Source: an archaeon
GTDB lineage: Archaea > Thermoproteota > Thermoprotei > Thermofilales > JAPDKD01
Length of the DNA: 41,284 bases
Direction: 5' to 3'
Assembly: GCA_029258735.1 (NCBI GenBank)
Contig: JAPDKD010000103.1
Span: 1 to 41,284 of the forward strand
Shown: piece by piece, positions 1 to 9,585 of the stretch
Layout: every line of letters starts with the position of its first letter
Position numbering within the stretch: position 1 is the stretch's first letter
The notes under the pieces: model-generated
The model's input: the letters and a program-made list of their open reading frames with translations, nothing else
What the model was told of the DNA's origin: nothing
The model's database searches: none
Translations under genes and position numbers: made by a program

Positions 1-129
1 TCCCTCGCTGTCGAATAGTCCCTGTAGGAATTCTATTGGGTATATGTGCGCTATTGTTTTCCATAGCCCGGTTATCCATAAAGTTACGCCAATAATTGCA
101 ATATTCGTTAATGTTGCTCTTTTCTATAA

Positions 130-494
130 CTTTAGGGGTGTTCTTCCCCCGCGCCCCGGGCCTCGCATCCGAAAAGCGCCCAGCATAGGGTTACGCCCCG
201 AGGCGGAGCCGCCCCAGAGAAAGGGGTGCCGAATACCGGCGAGCACGTTTCACCGAATCCCGCAATATCGCTAAGCCCGCCGCGCTCAACGGGAAAGCGG
301 ACAGGCCGAGCTAACGTCGCTTTCCCCTCCCCACCCGCTTGGCACGCCTAGCGTAGCCGAAAAAAGCGGGCAATCGCGCCAGCCAGGGCGCGCCTGGCGC
401 AGCCCGGCAGGGGCGCGACGTCTGAACGGCAGGGGCCTCCACCCCTCCCCTTCTACCGCCGCCCCAGGGACGGCTGGGCGGAACCCGCCCAAAG
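130..494 (-). ncRNA. GC-rich structured non-coding RNA candidate, family unassigned
   Basis: Abrupt GC-rich block in an AT-rich genome. Multiple perfect stems on the minus strand: terminal CUUUGGG/CCCUAAAG, GCGCCAG/CUGGCGC, CCCGCUU/AAGCGGG, GGGAAAGCG/CGCUUUCCC, GGCGGGC/GCUCGCC. G-U pairs in several helices would be A-C mismatches on the plus strand, which favours minus. A TATA-like ATTTTTATTA lies about 20-25 nt upstream. Confidence 0.6.
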
Positions 495-510
495 TTTTAT
501 TAAGCAAATC

Positions 511-520
511 TAATAAAAAT
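511..520 (-). promoter_or_regulatory. Putative TATA box for the GC-rich ncRNA
   Basis: Minus-strand ATTTTTATTA at roughly -17 to -30 from the inferred 5' end of the terminal helix. Confidence 0.35.
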
Positions 521-694
521 AGAGCCCATCAAAACAAAGTAATTTAAATAACTTTGGGGGTAAGTAAAAATTCATTAATGTTTCGAATAAGGACTAAACA
601 GCCCACTGATGAATTAATGTATTTTTCGTTATAGGGAATAGTTCTGAATACGCACATAGTTCAGCCCTTAAAACCATAAGCGAAAAGCTGTAAA

Positions 695-718
695 GTTCAA
701 ATCCCGGCGGGAGGACCA
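695..718 (+). pseudogene. tRNA 3'-end remnant (tRNA-Tyr-like acceptor/T-loop fragment)
   Basis: GTTCAAATCCCGGCGGGAGGACCA reads as G53 + T-loop TTCAAAT + CCCGG + CGGGAGG + A73 + CCA. The upstream TAAAG cannot pair as the T-stem 5' strand and no matching CCTCCCG 5' acceptor strand is present. G72/A73 is compatible with archaeal tRNA-Tyr (C1-G72). Confidence 0.5.
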
Positions 719-880
719 CATAATAAAATTATTTTTACATAGTAGTATGTTATTGCCTTTTTGTCAAAAATATAAAAATCTTTTTTATTTCAAAATGTAA
801 TAAAATTTTAGTTTTTAAATGTTGTCGAATAAAATTTTTATAAAAACTGGAGGGTAACATTTATTGCAGGTGTCACAGAC

Positions 881-3800
881 GTGGAACCTATACATGATAC
901 TGCGCGCAAAATGTGTATCGTATTGATTGCTCTATTGTTGACGTTGAGCATTGCAGTAAGCCTTCAACAGCCTCTGAGCAGCAGCGAATTGATCCCAATA
1001 AACGTTAATGTAGAGGAAATCCAGAGCTACGTGAAAGTTTTATCTAGCGTTCAAAGCCGAATGACGGGGTATCCAGGATACTATAAGTCCATAGATTATA
1101 TACTTCAGGAGTTAAAGAAGGCGGGTCTCAATCCTGAACTACACACGTTCTACACGGTAGTTCCCTATGACGGCGAGTCATCGATAAAGCTGCAAAACGG
1201 CTATACCGTTAAAGCCTATGCTTTATACCCTAACGTTGTAGCTTTAGGCGGCGCAAAAAACCTGAAAGGCAAACTGGTATACGCGGGTACAGGCGACCTT
1301 TCCGAACTAGATGGAAAAGAAATAGAGGAAAGAATAGCGGTTCTCGAGTTTAACTCGTGGGATAATTGGCTGAACTTAATACAGCTCGGAGCAAAGGCAG
1401 TAATATTTCTCGAGTCGCTGGAAATAACTCGAGAAGAGGCGCTCAAAAAAATAACGTTTGCTCCTCTCGACTTTCCACGACTATATGTTTGTGGGGAAGA
1501 TGCAATCAAGATACGTGAAGCGGCAAAGGAGGGTTTAGAAGCCGAAATAAACATGAACTATACGTGGAGACGTGTAAAAGCATACAATATCATAGCTAAG
1601 ATAAAGGGCAGTGTCGAACCCGAAAAAGTCATAATACTTTCAGCGCATCTTGACTCTGTATCTATAACACCGGCCCTTTCTCCGGGAGCCGAGGAGGCGG
1701 TAAATCCCGCTTTTCTCCTTTACATAGCAAAGCAGCTAGCACAGCATAAAAGTAGGCTAAGATACTCTGTATGGATAGTATTTTTTTCAGGCCACTGGCA
1801 GGGGCTAAGCGGGGCAAGATGGTTCGTGGAAGACTACTTCTTCAACGAAAGCTATGGGTTAGGCAAAACGTTCTATCCCTACATAACGTTAAACCTCGAA
1901 ATTTCATCTGGGTCAAGCAAGTTAATCCTAAATCCAGGCGGAGCATTCTTCTATGGACATAGAACAGTAGGGGCCATGAACATCTATAGGTATCTAGAGG
2001 ATAGTGCCAGAAAATGGATAGTAGAATTTTTCCGGAGGTATCCAAAATATTACCGAGCCATAGCGAATGACGCCTTCAACTATAATCCTTCAGCTAATAT
2101 AATAACAACCACATCATTCCGCTCTGGAGTTTCAGTAGACTACGCTTTGCCCTTTATACTAGACTCAGAGCCTTTTGCACTGGCTAAGACCCCTGCAGTA
2201 TCCTTCCTTACATTTAAAGATATAAGATTGAAAGTATTCACGCCACAAGATACAGTAGAAAACATAAATTGGGATAACCTTAAACCTCAATTCGCCTTTA
2301 CCGCATATGTTTTAAACAAAATTTTATCCAATATTAATACAGTTTTGAAGGGCAGCTGGGAATCTATAAGGCCAACACGCCTTGAAGTCGATCCAGCCAA
2401 CGGCGGATTTGGCTACGCGGATGTTCGAGTCGAAGTCTTAGAATACGACCCAACCGTGCCAACGCTCTATAAGCCAGTACCCAACGCTCTTGTAGTCGTA
2501 TATAAGATAAGCTGGTACTACAACACTATGGGTTCCTTCGCAGTAACAAAGTACAATCCATTCGCATACATAATAGACCAAGCCGACGAGAATGGGCAGC
2601 TAAAGATTGTAGGGCTAGCCCCCCAAGAAGCCTTCATAGGGAACGTCGAGATACTCGGATATAAAGTAAAAGACGGACGTTTAACATATGTTCCCGATAT
2701 GGGCCCTAACGGCTTCGGAAAATTCTCTCCCGCACCGCCATACCTCAAGCCCGGAATTACCGTAAAAACTGTGGCATTTAAAGCGGCAGGCATTTTCGTT
2801 CCATATACAATGTTACCCGACCAGCCCTATCCGCTCATAACATTCAATATATACAATAAGCCCATCTTCCCCGTACCTTATACCCACTACGCGAATCCTC
2901 TGCCTACTTCGATAGAAGCATTCCAAGAAAACCTAGTTAGACCACAGTCATTCGCAAAAATCGAAGACCATCAAGGCAAATTCGCGCTAGTATTTGCGCT
3001 GCCCGAGCGAAGCATTCAAGTAATAGTATCTCTAACAGGGCTAAAAAGAGAAGCTGTAATGCTTCTTAACATTACTGACGCTTCAATGCTGGGGCACGGA
3101 TATAAGCTGGGACCGGCAGGAACCCTAAAGATAGTTCCAGGCGCATTGATAGAATATACCCGCGAACTTTTCGCTATTTCAAAAGAAAGATACGAAAGAG
3201 CAGTAAAACAAGGAATTAAAGACTTCAACTTGGAAGAACTCCTCAAAACAGCTGAAACAAGTTTAGAAAAAGCAGAACAGCTATACGCTCAAAGAAAGTA
3301 CAGTGAAGCCTACGTATACACGTTTAAAGCCTGGAGCTCGTCCCTTCAACTCTACGAAAGAGTGCGCGGAATGTACGTCGACTTCACAAACGCCGCAGTC
3401 GTAATAATGCTAATTATAGCCCCCTTCGCCGTCATCTTCGAAAAGTTCCTTGGACGAGAAAACGGCTACAAGAGAATACTAGCACTAATAGTTATAGCCG
3501 CCTTCGCATTCTCAGTATTTGCGGTCCTTCACCCAGGCTTCTCAATAGTATACAGTGTCTCTGCTCTGGCACTTGGAGTTATATTAGTGGTCCTAGTAAC
3601 GCCCACCCTTCTCTTCCTTTACCTCAACTTTAACAGAAGCCTAGGACAACTAAGAAGAAAACATGTCGGTACACACTTCCTGGAGAGAGAAGTATTCGAC
3701 ATGTTCATTGCCGCAATGTCCATAGGCATAGAAAACATGAAGAAGAGACCACTAAGGACAGGCCTGACGCTTCTCACAATAATCCTTATCGTTATGTCGT

Positions 3801-5413
3801 TAATATCTCTCACATCAGTTATACCGGTTCAAAAAGTAATAGAGGTTAGCTACCCCACGGCGGCAAACTATCAAGGAATCCTAATACAGTCATCGTATAA
3901 CGAACCACTAGACCCATCAATAATACCAGTAATAAAGGGAATAGTCGGTGAGAACGCGAAAGTATCTGTGCGTTACTGGATATATCCTGCTCAAGACTAT
4001 TTCACGTTGCTCTCAGAAAGGGGAGAATACACGACAATAAGAGCAGCAATAGGATTATCTCCCGAAGACATTAAACATTTCTTCGGAGAACTAAACGTAG
4101 ACTTAGGCATGTTTACCAGCGAGGACGCAGTGCTGTTGCCATCAACAATAGCATCAGCTCTAAACGTGAAGCCAGGCGACATAATAATTTTCAACGGGTA
4201 TCCATTGCGCGTTGCAGGCACGTTCAACGCTACATTCGCCTATATGGTTGCCCGCGACATCGACGACCTAGCAGGAAGCACAGAGTACTACGCGCAAAGA
4301 CCATACGACATAGCCAGGATGACAGACGAGCAAAGATTCGATAAAAGCTTCAGAATAAGATGGGAAGAACTCATAATACTAAACTCAAAATTTGCAGAAA
4401 AAACTAGAGGTGCGTTCATCTCTTCGATAGAAATATACCTTAACAACGTGTCTCCAGATACCATAAAGTCGCTGGCGAAAGAGTTATACAAAATATTCAA
4501 TAAGCTGGAAGTATACGCGTCTACAGGCCGACAAGCCGTAATAATCAGCAGCCGCTTCGTCCAAGAAGCATTCGGCTTCAATTTCATAATAATCCCAGTG
4601 ATAATTGCTGGGCTAGTTTTAATGACAACCCTTCTAGGAGGAATACAAGAAAGAATCAAAGAAATGTCAATATACAGCTCCCTAGGACTAGCGCCCATGC
4701 ACGTAGCAGGAATGTTCCTAGCAGAAACATTAACCTACGCAATACTTGGAGCTACAATCGGATACATAGGAGGAATAGTCATGTCAAGAGTCTTCAACTT
4801 CGCGTTATCTACAGGCGGAACGGTTGGAATGAACTACTCCAGCTCATCAGTATTCATATCCCTCGGCATAGTGGTATTACTAGACTTGTTGGCATCAGTG
4901 TACCCGTTACTGCTCGTTTCGAAGCTAGTAACGCCATCATTAGAAAGAAAATGGAGAATACCCACAAAGCCGAAAGGCGACGTATGGGAAATACCGCTAC
5001 CCTTCACCTTTAGAGAGGACGAGATGGTTATAGGTCTCACCGTGTATCTCCTCGAATACCTACGAGCACACGAGATAGAACGCGCCGAACATTTCACGCT
5101 TGAAAGCTGCCAAGTTTCAGCAAAACCGGGAGAAGTCATCATAAAAGGCTTCGCATGGCTTCCACCGTTCGAAGAAAACATAAGACAGGAATTCATCCTA
5201 AGGTTGTCAAAGAGCCTAACAGAAGCTAAATACTTTACAAGCCTCGTGGTGAAGCGCGTGTCCGGAGCATACGATCTATGGGTTAACTCGGCTGAAAATT
5301 TCGCTAGAGAAATAAGGAAACAAATGCTCACATGGAGGCTTCTCACGCCGAAGGAACGTGATAACTACATTGAAAGAGGAGAAAAAATGTTAAAAGGTGA
5401 GATGAATGAGTGA
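881..5413 (+). CDS. M28 peptidase-like ectodomain fused to FtsX/MacB-like permease
   Basis: N-terminal TM then PA/M28-like fold (SAHLDSV...FFSGHWQGLSGARWFVE...PFALAKTPAVSF), a middle CarboxypepD_reg-like segment, and a C-terminal FtsX-type membrane domain (ENMKKRPLRTGLTLLTIILIVMS; GGIQERIKEMSIYSSLGLAPMHVAGMFLAETL). Confidence 0.75.
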   Translation: MEPIHDTARKMCIVLIALLLTLSIAVSLQQPLSSSELIPINVNVEEIQSYVKVLSSVQSRMTGYPGYYKSIDYILQELKKAGLNPELHTFYTVVPYDGESSIKLQNGYTVKAYALYPNVVALGGAKNLKGKLVYAGTGDLSELDGKEIEERIAVLEFNSWDNWLNLIQLGAKAVIFLESLEITREEALKKITFAPLDFPRLYVCGEDAIKIREAAKEGLEAEINMNYTWRRVKAYNIIAKIKGSVEPEKVIILSAHLDSVSITPALSPGAEEAVNPAFLLYIAKQLAQHKSRLRYSVWIVFFSGHWQGLSGARWFVEDYFFNESYGLGKTFYPYITLNLEISSGSSKLILNPGGAFFYGHRTVGAMNIYRYLEDSARKWIVEFFRRYPKYYRAIANDAFNYNPSANIITTTSFRSGVSVDYALPFILDSEPFALAKTPAVSFLTFKDIRLKVFTPQDTVENINWDNLKPQFAFTAYVLNKILSNINTVLKGSWESIRPTRLEVDPANGGFGYADVRVEVLEYDPTVPTLYKPVPNALVVVYKISWYYNTMGSFAVTKYNPFAYIIDQADENGQLKIVGLAPQEAFIGNVEILGYKVKDGRLTYVPDMGPNGFGKFSPAPPYLKPGITVKTVAFKAAGIFVPYTMLPDQPYPLITFNIYNKPIFPVPYTHYANPLPTSIEAFQENLVRPQSFAKIEDHQGKFALVFALPERSIQVIVSLTGLKREAVMLLNITDASMLGHGYKLGPAGTLKIVPGALIEYTRELFAISKERYERAVKQGIKDFNLEELLKTAETSLEKAEQLYAQRKYSEAYVYTFKAWSSSLQLYERVRGMYVDFTNAAVVIMLIIAPFAVIFEKFLGRENGYKRILALIVIAAFAFSVFAVLHPGFSIVYSVSALALGVILVVLVTPTLLFLYLNFNRSLGQLRRKHVGTHFLEREVFDMFIAAMSIGIENMKKRPLRTGLTLLTIILIVMSLISLTSVIPVQKVIEVSYPTAANYQGILIQSSYNEPLDPSIIPVIKGIVGENAKVSVRYWIYPAQDYFTLLSERGEYTTIRAAIGLSPEDIKHFFGELNVDLGMFTSEDAVLLPSTIASALNVKPGDIIIFNGYPLRVAGTFNATFAYMVARDIDDLAGSTEYYAQRPYDIARMTDEQRFDKSFRIRWEELIILNSKFAEKTRGAFISSIEIYLNNVSPDTIKSLAKELYKIFNKLEVYASTGRQAVIISSRFVQEAFGFNFIIIPVIIAGLVLMTTLLGGIQERIKEMSIYSSLGLAPMHVAGMFLAETLTYAILGATIGYIGGIVMSRVFNFALSTGGTVGMNYSSSSVFISLGIVVLLDLLASVYPLLLVSKLVTPSLERKWRIPTKPKGDVWEIPLPFTFREDEMVIGLTVYLLEYLRAHEIERAEHFTLESCQVSAKPGEVIIKGFAWLPPFEENIRQEFILRLSKSLTEAKYFTSLVVKRVSGAYDLWVNSAENFAREIRKQMLTWRLLTPKERDNYIERGEKMLKGEMNE

Positions 5414-7319
5414 ACAAAATTCCCAAGAATTTAAGAGCGGACTTACAGGCGTATCAATGCTCGCAATAATTTACGCAGCAGTAGTCATGACGCCAGTCCT
5501 AATCTACATGTACCTGATTACAGGACTACCCGACCCAGCAAGATTCATCCCCGTCTTCGTCTCTCTCTTCCTATTCACAGAAATAGGGCGAATAGTAGGA
5601 AGAACAATCTCCCCGCAAGAAGCCTACATCATATACTTCATGACGGAAATAGTGGCCTTCGACGCTCTCTACTGGATAGGACTACTAATAGCTGTATATT
5701 ATCAACAAGCACCATACACCAAGCTCTTCGGCATAGCATCCAAGATACCTTGGTGGGCGGCACCAAGCATAGATTCCTGGGCAGTTCAAATGAGAACATT
5801 TCTAGCAAGCGAATGGACCGTACCCATATTAATATCGCTGATGGGAACCGTAGCAGGGCTATTAATAGACATCGGACTATCTTTTATACTTGTCCAGCTA
5901 TACATAGAAAAAGAAAACCTCCCATTCCCCGTAGCGCCCATAGACGCCCAAGCAATATTAACATTAACTGAAAGAACTCCCGAAAAAATGGTACTCTTCA
6001 CTTTCGCCGCAATAATAGGCTTCATCTATGAATTCCTAATATATGGCGTTCCACGAGTAACAGAAGCCGTAATAGGCGTAGCAATACAAGTTATACCCTA
6101 CCCATGGATAGACCTAACAGAGTCGTTTGCGGGAATACTGCCAGGGGCACTAATCGGCATAGCCACAGACATAAGCACGTTCGCCGTAGGATGGGTAATA
6201 CCCTGGAACAGCATCATCTGGCTGCTAATAGGCTCTGTATCATTCTACATAATAGGTAACACGCTGGCAATACAGCTAGCCGACGTAACCAAAATACCGA
6301 TGTTCCTAAAATGGAAGGCCGACTTCTCGCCAGTAGCTCGAATAGACTGGCTCTGGCAAAGGTCTCTCTATGACCTATGGGCGAGTCCTTTCGTAGGAAT
6401 AACTCTTGGCGTCGGTATATACGCCTTCATAATTAGTGCAAAATATCTAAAATCGGCGATCGAAAGTCTAAGACATCTGAGCGTTTCATCAGAGAGCGCC
6501 TACATTTCACTAAAATGGATATTTCTAATGATAGGCATAGGCGTTGCGATGGGTATAGCAATCGATATGTATCTCTACCCGAGCTTGTGGTTCGTCTGGA
6601 TGACGACGTGGCTAGTACTACCATTTATCCAAGGTGTATTGCTAGGGAGGAGCTACGGAGAAGTAGGCTTAGGAGTACAAATACCCTACGTAAAGGAAGC
6701 ATTTATGCTAACGTTCACTAAACCAGGAGAAGTAGAACCATGGATGGTGCCAGCAAAGGTTTCAACTTCGGCGGGAATAATAACACACCGAATCAAAGTG
6801 GCCATGCTCACAAAAACCAAACCCCTAGACTACTACAAAGCCTACGCATTAACCCTACCGCTAGTTCTTGTAATGAGCTTCGTTTACTTACAAGTATTCT
6901 GGAGCATGGCTCCAATGCCCTCTGCATTCTACCCATGGACATCAATAACGTGGCCTTTACAATCTCTAAACTTCTCGTTATGGGTTTCCCGCTCAACTGC
7001 GATATTCAAACCAGACCTTATCCTGACGGCTCTAATTATAATCTTAGCAGCATCTCTAGTTTCGCGAAAGTTCAACTTTCCATTCTCACCCATAGGTTTC
7101 GCCGCTGGGGCTTCCGCTTTCCTCGCTCCACCATTTGCATTTAATTATTTCTTTGGTGCACTAATAGGTAAAATTATAGAACGAAAATATGGAAAGGAAA
7201 AATGGGAGACAAGCAAAGCGGTAATTCTAGCTGGACTCTTTGCTGGGATAGGACTTGCATTAGCCGTTTCAGTAGCTATAGCAATAATCACTAAATCAAT
7301 TTGGATTACGCCATACTAA
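5406..7319 (+). CDS. OPT-like polytopic transporter (paralogue 1)
   Basis: Multi-TM 637 aa protein with IEKENLPFPVAPIDAQAILTL motif; overlaps the upstream M28-FtsX gene by 8 bp. Confidence 0.6.
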   Translation: MSEQNSQEFKSGLTGVSMLAIIYAAVVMTPVLIYMYLITGLPDPARFIPVFVSLFLFTEIGRIVGRTISPQEAYIIYFMTEIVAFDALYWIGLLIAVYYQQAPYTKLFGIASKIPWWAAPSIDSWAVQMRTFLASEWTVPILISLMGTVAGLLIDIGLSFILVQLYIEKENLPFPVAPIDAQAILTLTERTPEKMVLFTFAAIIGFIYEFLIYGVPRVTEAVIGVAIQVIPYPWIDLTESFAGILPGALIGIATDISTFAVGWVIPWNSIIWLLIGSVSFYIIGNTLAIQLADVTKIPMFLKWKADFSPVARIDWLWQRSLYDLWASPFVGITLGVGIYAFIISAKYLKSAIESLRHLSVSSESAYISLKWIFLMIGIGVAMGIAIDMYLYPSLWFVWMTTWLVLPFIQGVLLGRSYGEVGLGVQIPYVKEAFMLTFTKPGEVEPWMVPAKVSTSAGIITHRIKVAMLTKTKPLDYYKAYALTLPLVLVMSFVYLQVFWSMAPMPSAFYPWTSITWPLQSLNFSLWVSRSTAIFKPDLILTALIIILAASLVSRKFNFPFSPIGFAAGASAFLAPPFAFNYFFGALIGKIIERKYGKEKWETSKAVILAGLFAGIGLALAVSVAIAIITKSIWITPY

Positions 7320-7548
7320 ATGTCATTTTTATATTATGAAAATTTCTTTTATGTAAAAATGGCTAGTTAATGCAAAATTATAGTTAAGAATATGCTAAAA
7401 ATTGTACCTATATAAGTAAAGAAATCTCGATGCAAATGTAAAGAATGCATAGAACTTAATTAACTTTACTGTAGTTATTATGCTTGTAAAAAGATAAGAG
7501 TAGAAGAATATAAATATAATCAACAATACTTATTAGTCGGAGAGGCAC

Positions 7549-9486
7549 ATGGCCTCCCAGACTTCATCAGAAGCAGGGTATCGCAAAGGGCTAACATTGC
7601 CTGTCATAATCTTAATCGTTGTGCTAGGAATCGCAATGTTCTACGTCAACTACAAGATGTGGTGGCACAGAGGAATAACGCTGGAGCCATTCTTCGGCGG
7701 AAGAATCGGCGCGCCCATTTACTTGCCCTTCGGCTTCATATGGTTCCTAGCGGTAATAGCGCTAGTCACGAGAAAAATTTCAGTAGCAGAAATAGTTGTG
7801 CTAGTAGGCTCCCTATACTTTGTCATGGACTCTGGCTTCTTCTCCTTTTTCCTAGAGCCGCTAGTATACTCATACTACGCGCAGACTAATGAGAACATAG
7901 CAAAATTGCTGAACTACGTACCCAGTATTTGGGCGCCGCGGAACCCAGCTCTTGTCGAACAAATATTCACAGGAGGAGGAGCCATACCGGGAGCAATAAT
8001 GCCAAGCCTATTTCTAGCGATGGTAGTAATGTTCTCCTTCCTACTGCTCAACCTCTTCGCAGGACTAGCAATAAAAGAACAGTACATAGAAGTAGAGAAG
8101 CTACCATTCCCAGCAATAATACCAGCAACAGAAGTCCTAAAATATGAGGAAGAAGGCACCCTCCTAAACTTCGCCAAGCAGAAACTCTTCTACATAGGCT
8201 TTCTCATAGGCTTCCTAGTAGCCTTCCAGTCAACAATAAACTACATCTATCCAATATTCCCAACATTCTTCGCTTGGGGACAAATCTACCTAACAGGATG
8301 GCAAGAATTCTGGAAAGGAATTAACCCATCAATCTCGGAGTGGTGGATGTTTGTCCCTGTAGACATGCTAATATTTTACCTAGCACCACTAGACGTATCC
8401 TTAAGCGTAAGTATATGGACGGGCTTCAAAGCACTAATATGGCCATTCATCGCCATTGGTCTCGGTTTCATACAGCCAGGACAAAACCCCAACGCTGGCC
8501 CCGTCAAGCTATTCCACTTCTCCTACTTCTGGGTGCCGTTCGCGCTAGGTCTCTGGGCAATAATCTACCGCTACGACCTCTGGATAGGATACATCAAGAA
8601 ATGCCTAGGCATGGTCAAAGAAGAAGTAGTACCAGGCAAGCTACCCACCAAGATGATAATGTTCGGCCTAGTAGGCAGCTTCCTACTATACCTAATACTA
8701 TTCGCCACCCTTGGCGCCCACGTAGGCTACCTAATACTATTCGAAATACTATGGTTCTTCACGCTAATAGTAATGGCTAGAGTATGGGCAGAAACAGGAC
8801 AATGGCCAGGTTCAGGCGCACCATACGGAGCTGTTTGGATGACCGTATCAGCAGCCCACAGTGCAGGCATACCTAATCCATGGCCTTCACAGACATGGTG
8901 GGCAACCAAAGCTGCCATGAGGCCAACGTATCACCTGCCTCAGGCAACTTACTCCGCATGGGGAGCCGTATCAACGTACAAGCTTGCTTATGATACTAAG
9001 ACCGATGAGAGAGACCTATTAATAGGACAAATAATCGCAATATTTCTAGCCGCCTTCGTGGGACTATACTTAGGACTAAGCATGCTATACGCTGAAGGAG
9101 CAAACAACGTATACACAAAGACATGGTATATAAAAGCACTAGCCGCTAGAGGCATAAAAGCACGCGACATACCAGGTGTAGTAACTCGCGAGGGTGTCCT
9201 GGACTCAACACAGATATCGCACGTAATAGCAGCATTCATCATCGTCGGAGTCCTATGGTTCCTACGCTCAAAGTTTGCATGGTGGTTCTTCACCCCAGTA
9301 GCATTATACTTCTATTCTGGAATGTGGTTCCTCAGCGCCGTTCCAGCCCTAATACTCAAATGGCTTACCATTAAAATATTCGGCACAAAGGCTTACGAGG
9401 AGCACGCTGTTCCATTAGTAATAGGAGCAGTAATAGGCATAAGCTTCGGCGCCTTTGTCTTTGGAAGCATAGCAGCCCTAATTTAA
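7549..9486 (+). CDS. OPT-like polytopic transporter (paralogue 2)
   Basis: Multi-TM 645 aa protein with IEVEKLPFPAIIPATEVLKY motif, parallel to the upstream paralogue; GGAG RBS before ATG. Confidence 0.6.
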   Translation: MASQTSSEAGYRKGLTLPVIILIVVLGIAMFYVNYKMWWHRGITLEPFFGGRIGAPIYLPFGFIWFLAVIALVTRKISVAEIVVLVGSLYFVMDSGFFSFFLEPLVYSYYAQTNENIAKLLNYVPSIWAPRNPALVEQIFTGGGAIPGAIMPSLFLAMVVMFSFLLLNLFAGLAIKEQYIEVEKLPFPAIIPATEVLKYEEEGTLLNFAKQKLFYIGFLIGFLVAFQSTINYIYPIFPTFFAWGQIYLTGWQEFWKGINPSISEWWMFVPVDMLIFYLAPLDVSLSVSIWTGFKALIWPFIAIGLGFIQPGQNPNAGPVKLFHFSYFWVPFALGLWAIIYRYDLWIGYIKKCLGMVKEEVVPGKLPTKMIMFGLVGSFLLYLILFATLGAHVGYLILFEILWFFTLIVMARVWAETGQWPGSGAPYGAVWMTVSAAHSAGIPNPWPSQTWWATKAAMRPTYHLPQATYSAWGAVSTYKLAYDTKTDERDLLIGQIIAIFLAAFVGLYLGLSMLYAEGANNVYTKTWYIKALAARGIKARDIPGVVTREGVLDSTQISHVIAAFIIVGVLWFLRSKFAWWFFTPVALYFYSGMWFLSAVPALILKWLTIKIFGTKAYEEHAVPLVIGAVIGISFGAFVFGSIAALI

Positions 9487-9585
9487 AATTTATTCTAAGG
9501 TTTTTTCCCCCACCTATTCCTATTCTAAAGTTCTTTTTAGCAAAGTTGCTTAAAGCTATTTATAGAGTAAATTAATACCGTAATA

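Noticed and set aside
44-507. ORFs 44-274 (+) and 286-507 (-)
   Set aside because: They lie in the GC-rich structured block, have low-complexity Pro/Arg-rich translations and no start context; an RNA gene explains the region better.
610-655. Possible C/D sRNA (CTGATGA ... CTGA)
   Set aside because: No terminal stem, very AT-rich guide and no C'/D' pair; chance matches are likely in AT-rich DNA.
720-880. Search for a downstream 5' half of a permuted tRNA-Tyr
   Set aside because: No CCTCCCG-TAGTTCAG-like sequence found in the AT-rich interval; the simple permuted model is not supported here.
1216-5346. Antisense ORFs of 60-170 aa inside the M28-FtsX gene
   Set aside because: Shadow ORFs opposite a clear coding frame with Ser-rich, domain-free translations.
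7437-7475. GTAAAG...CTTTAC inverted repeat upstream of the second OPT-like gene
   Set aside because: Short arms with a long spacer in AT-rich DNA; cannot be distinguished from chance.
7659-9293. Alternative-frame and antisense ORFs inside the second OPT-like gene
   Set aside because: Overlap a convincing multi-TM coding frame; Arg/Ser-rich off-frame translations.
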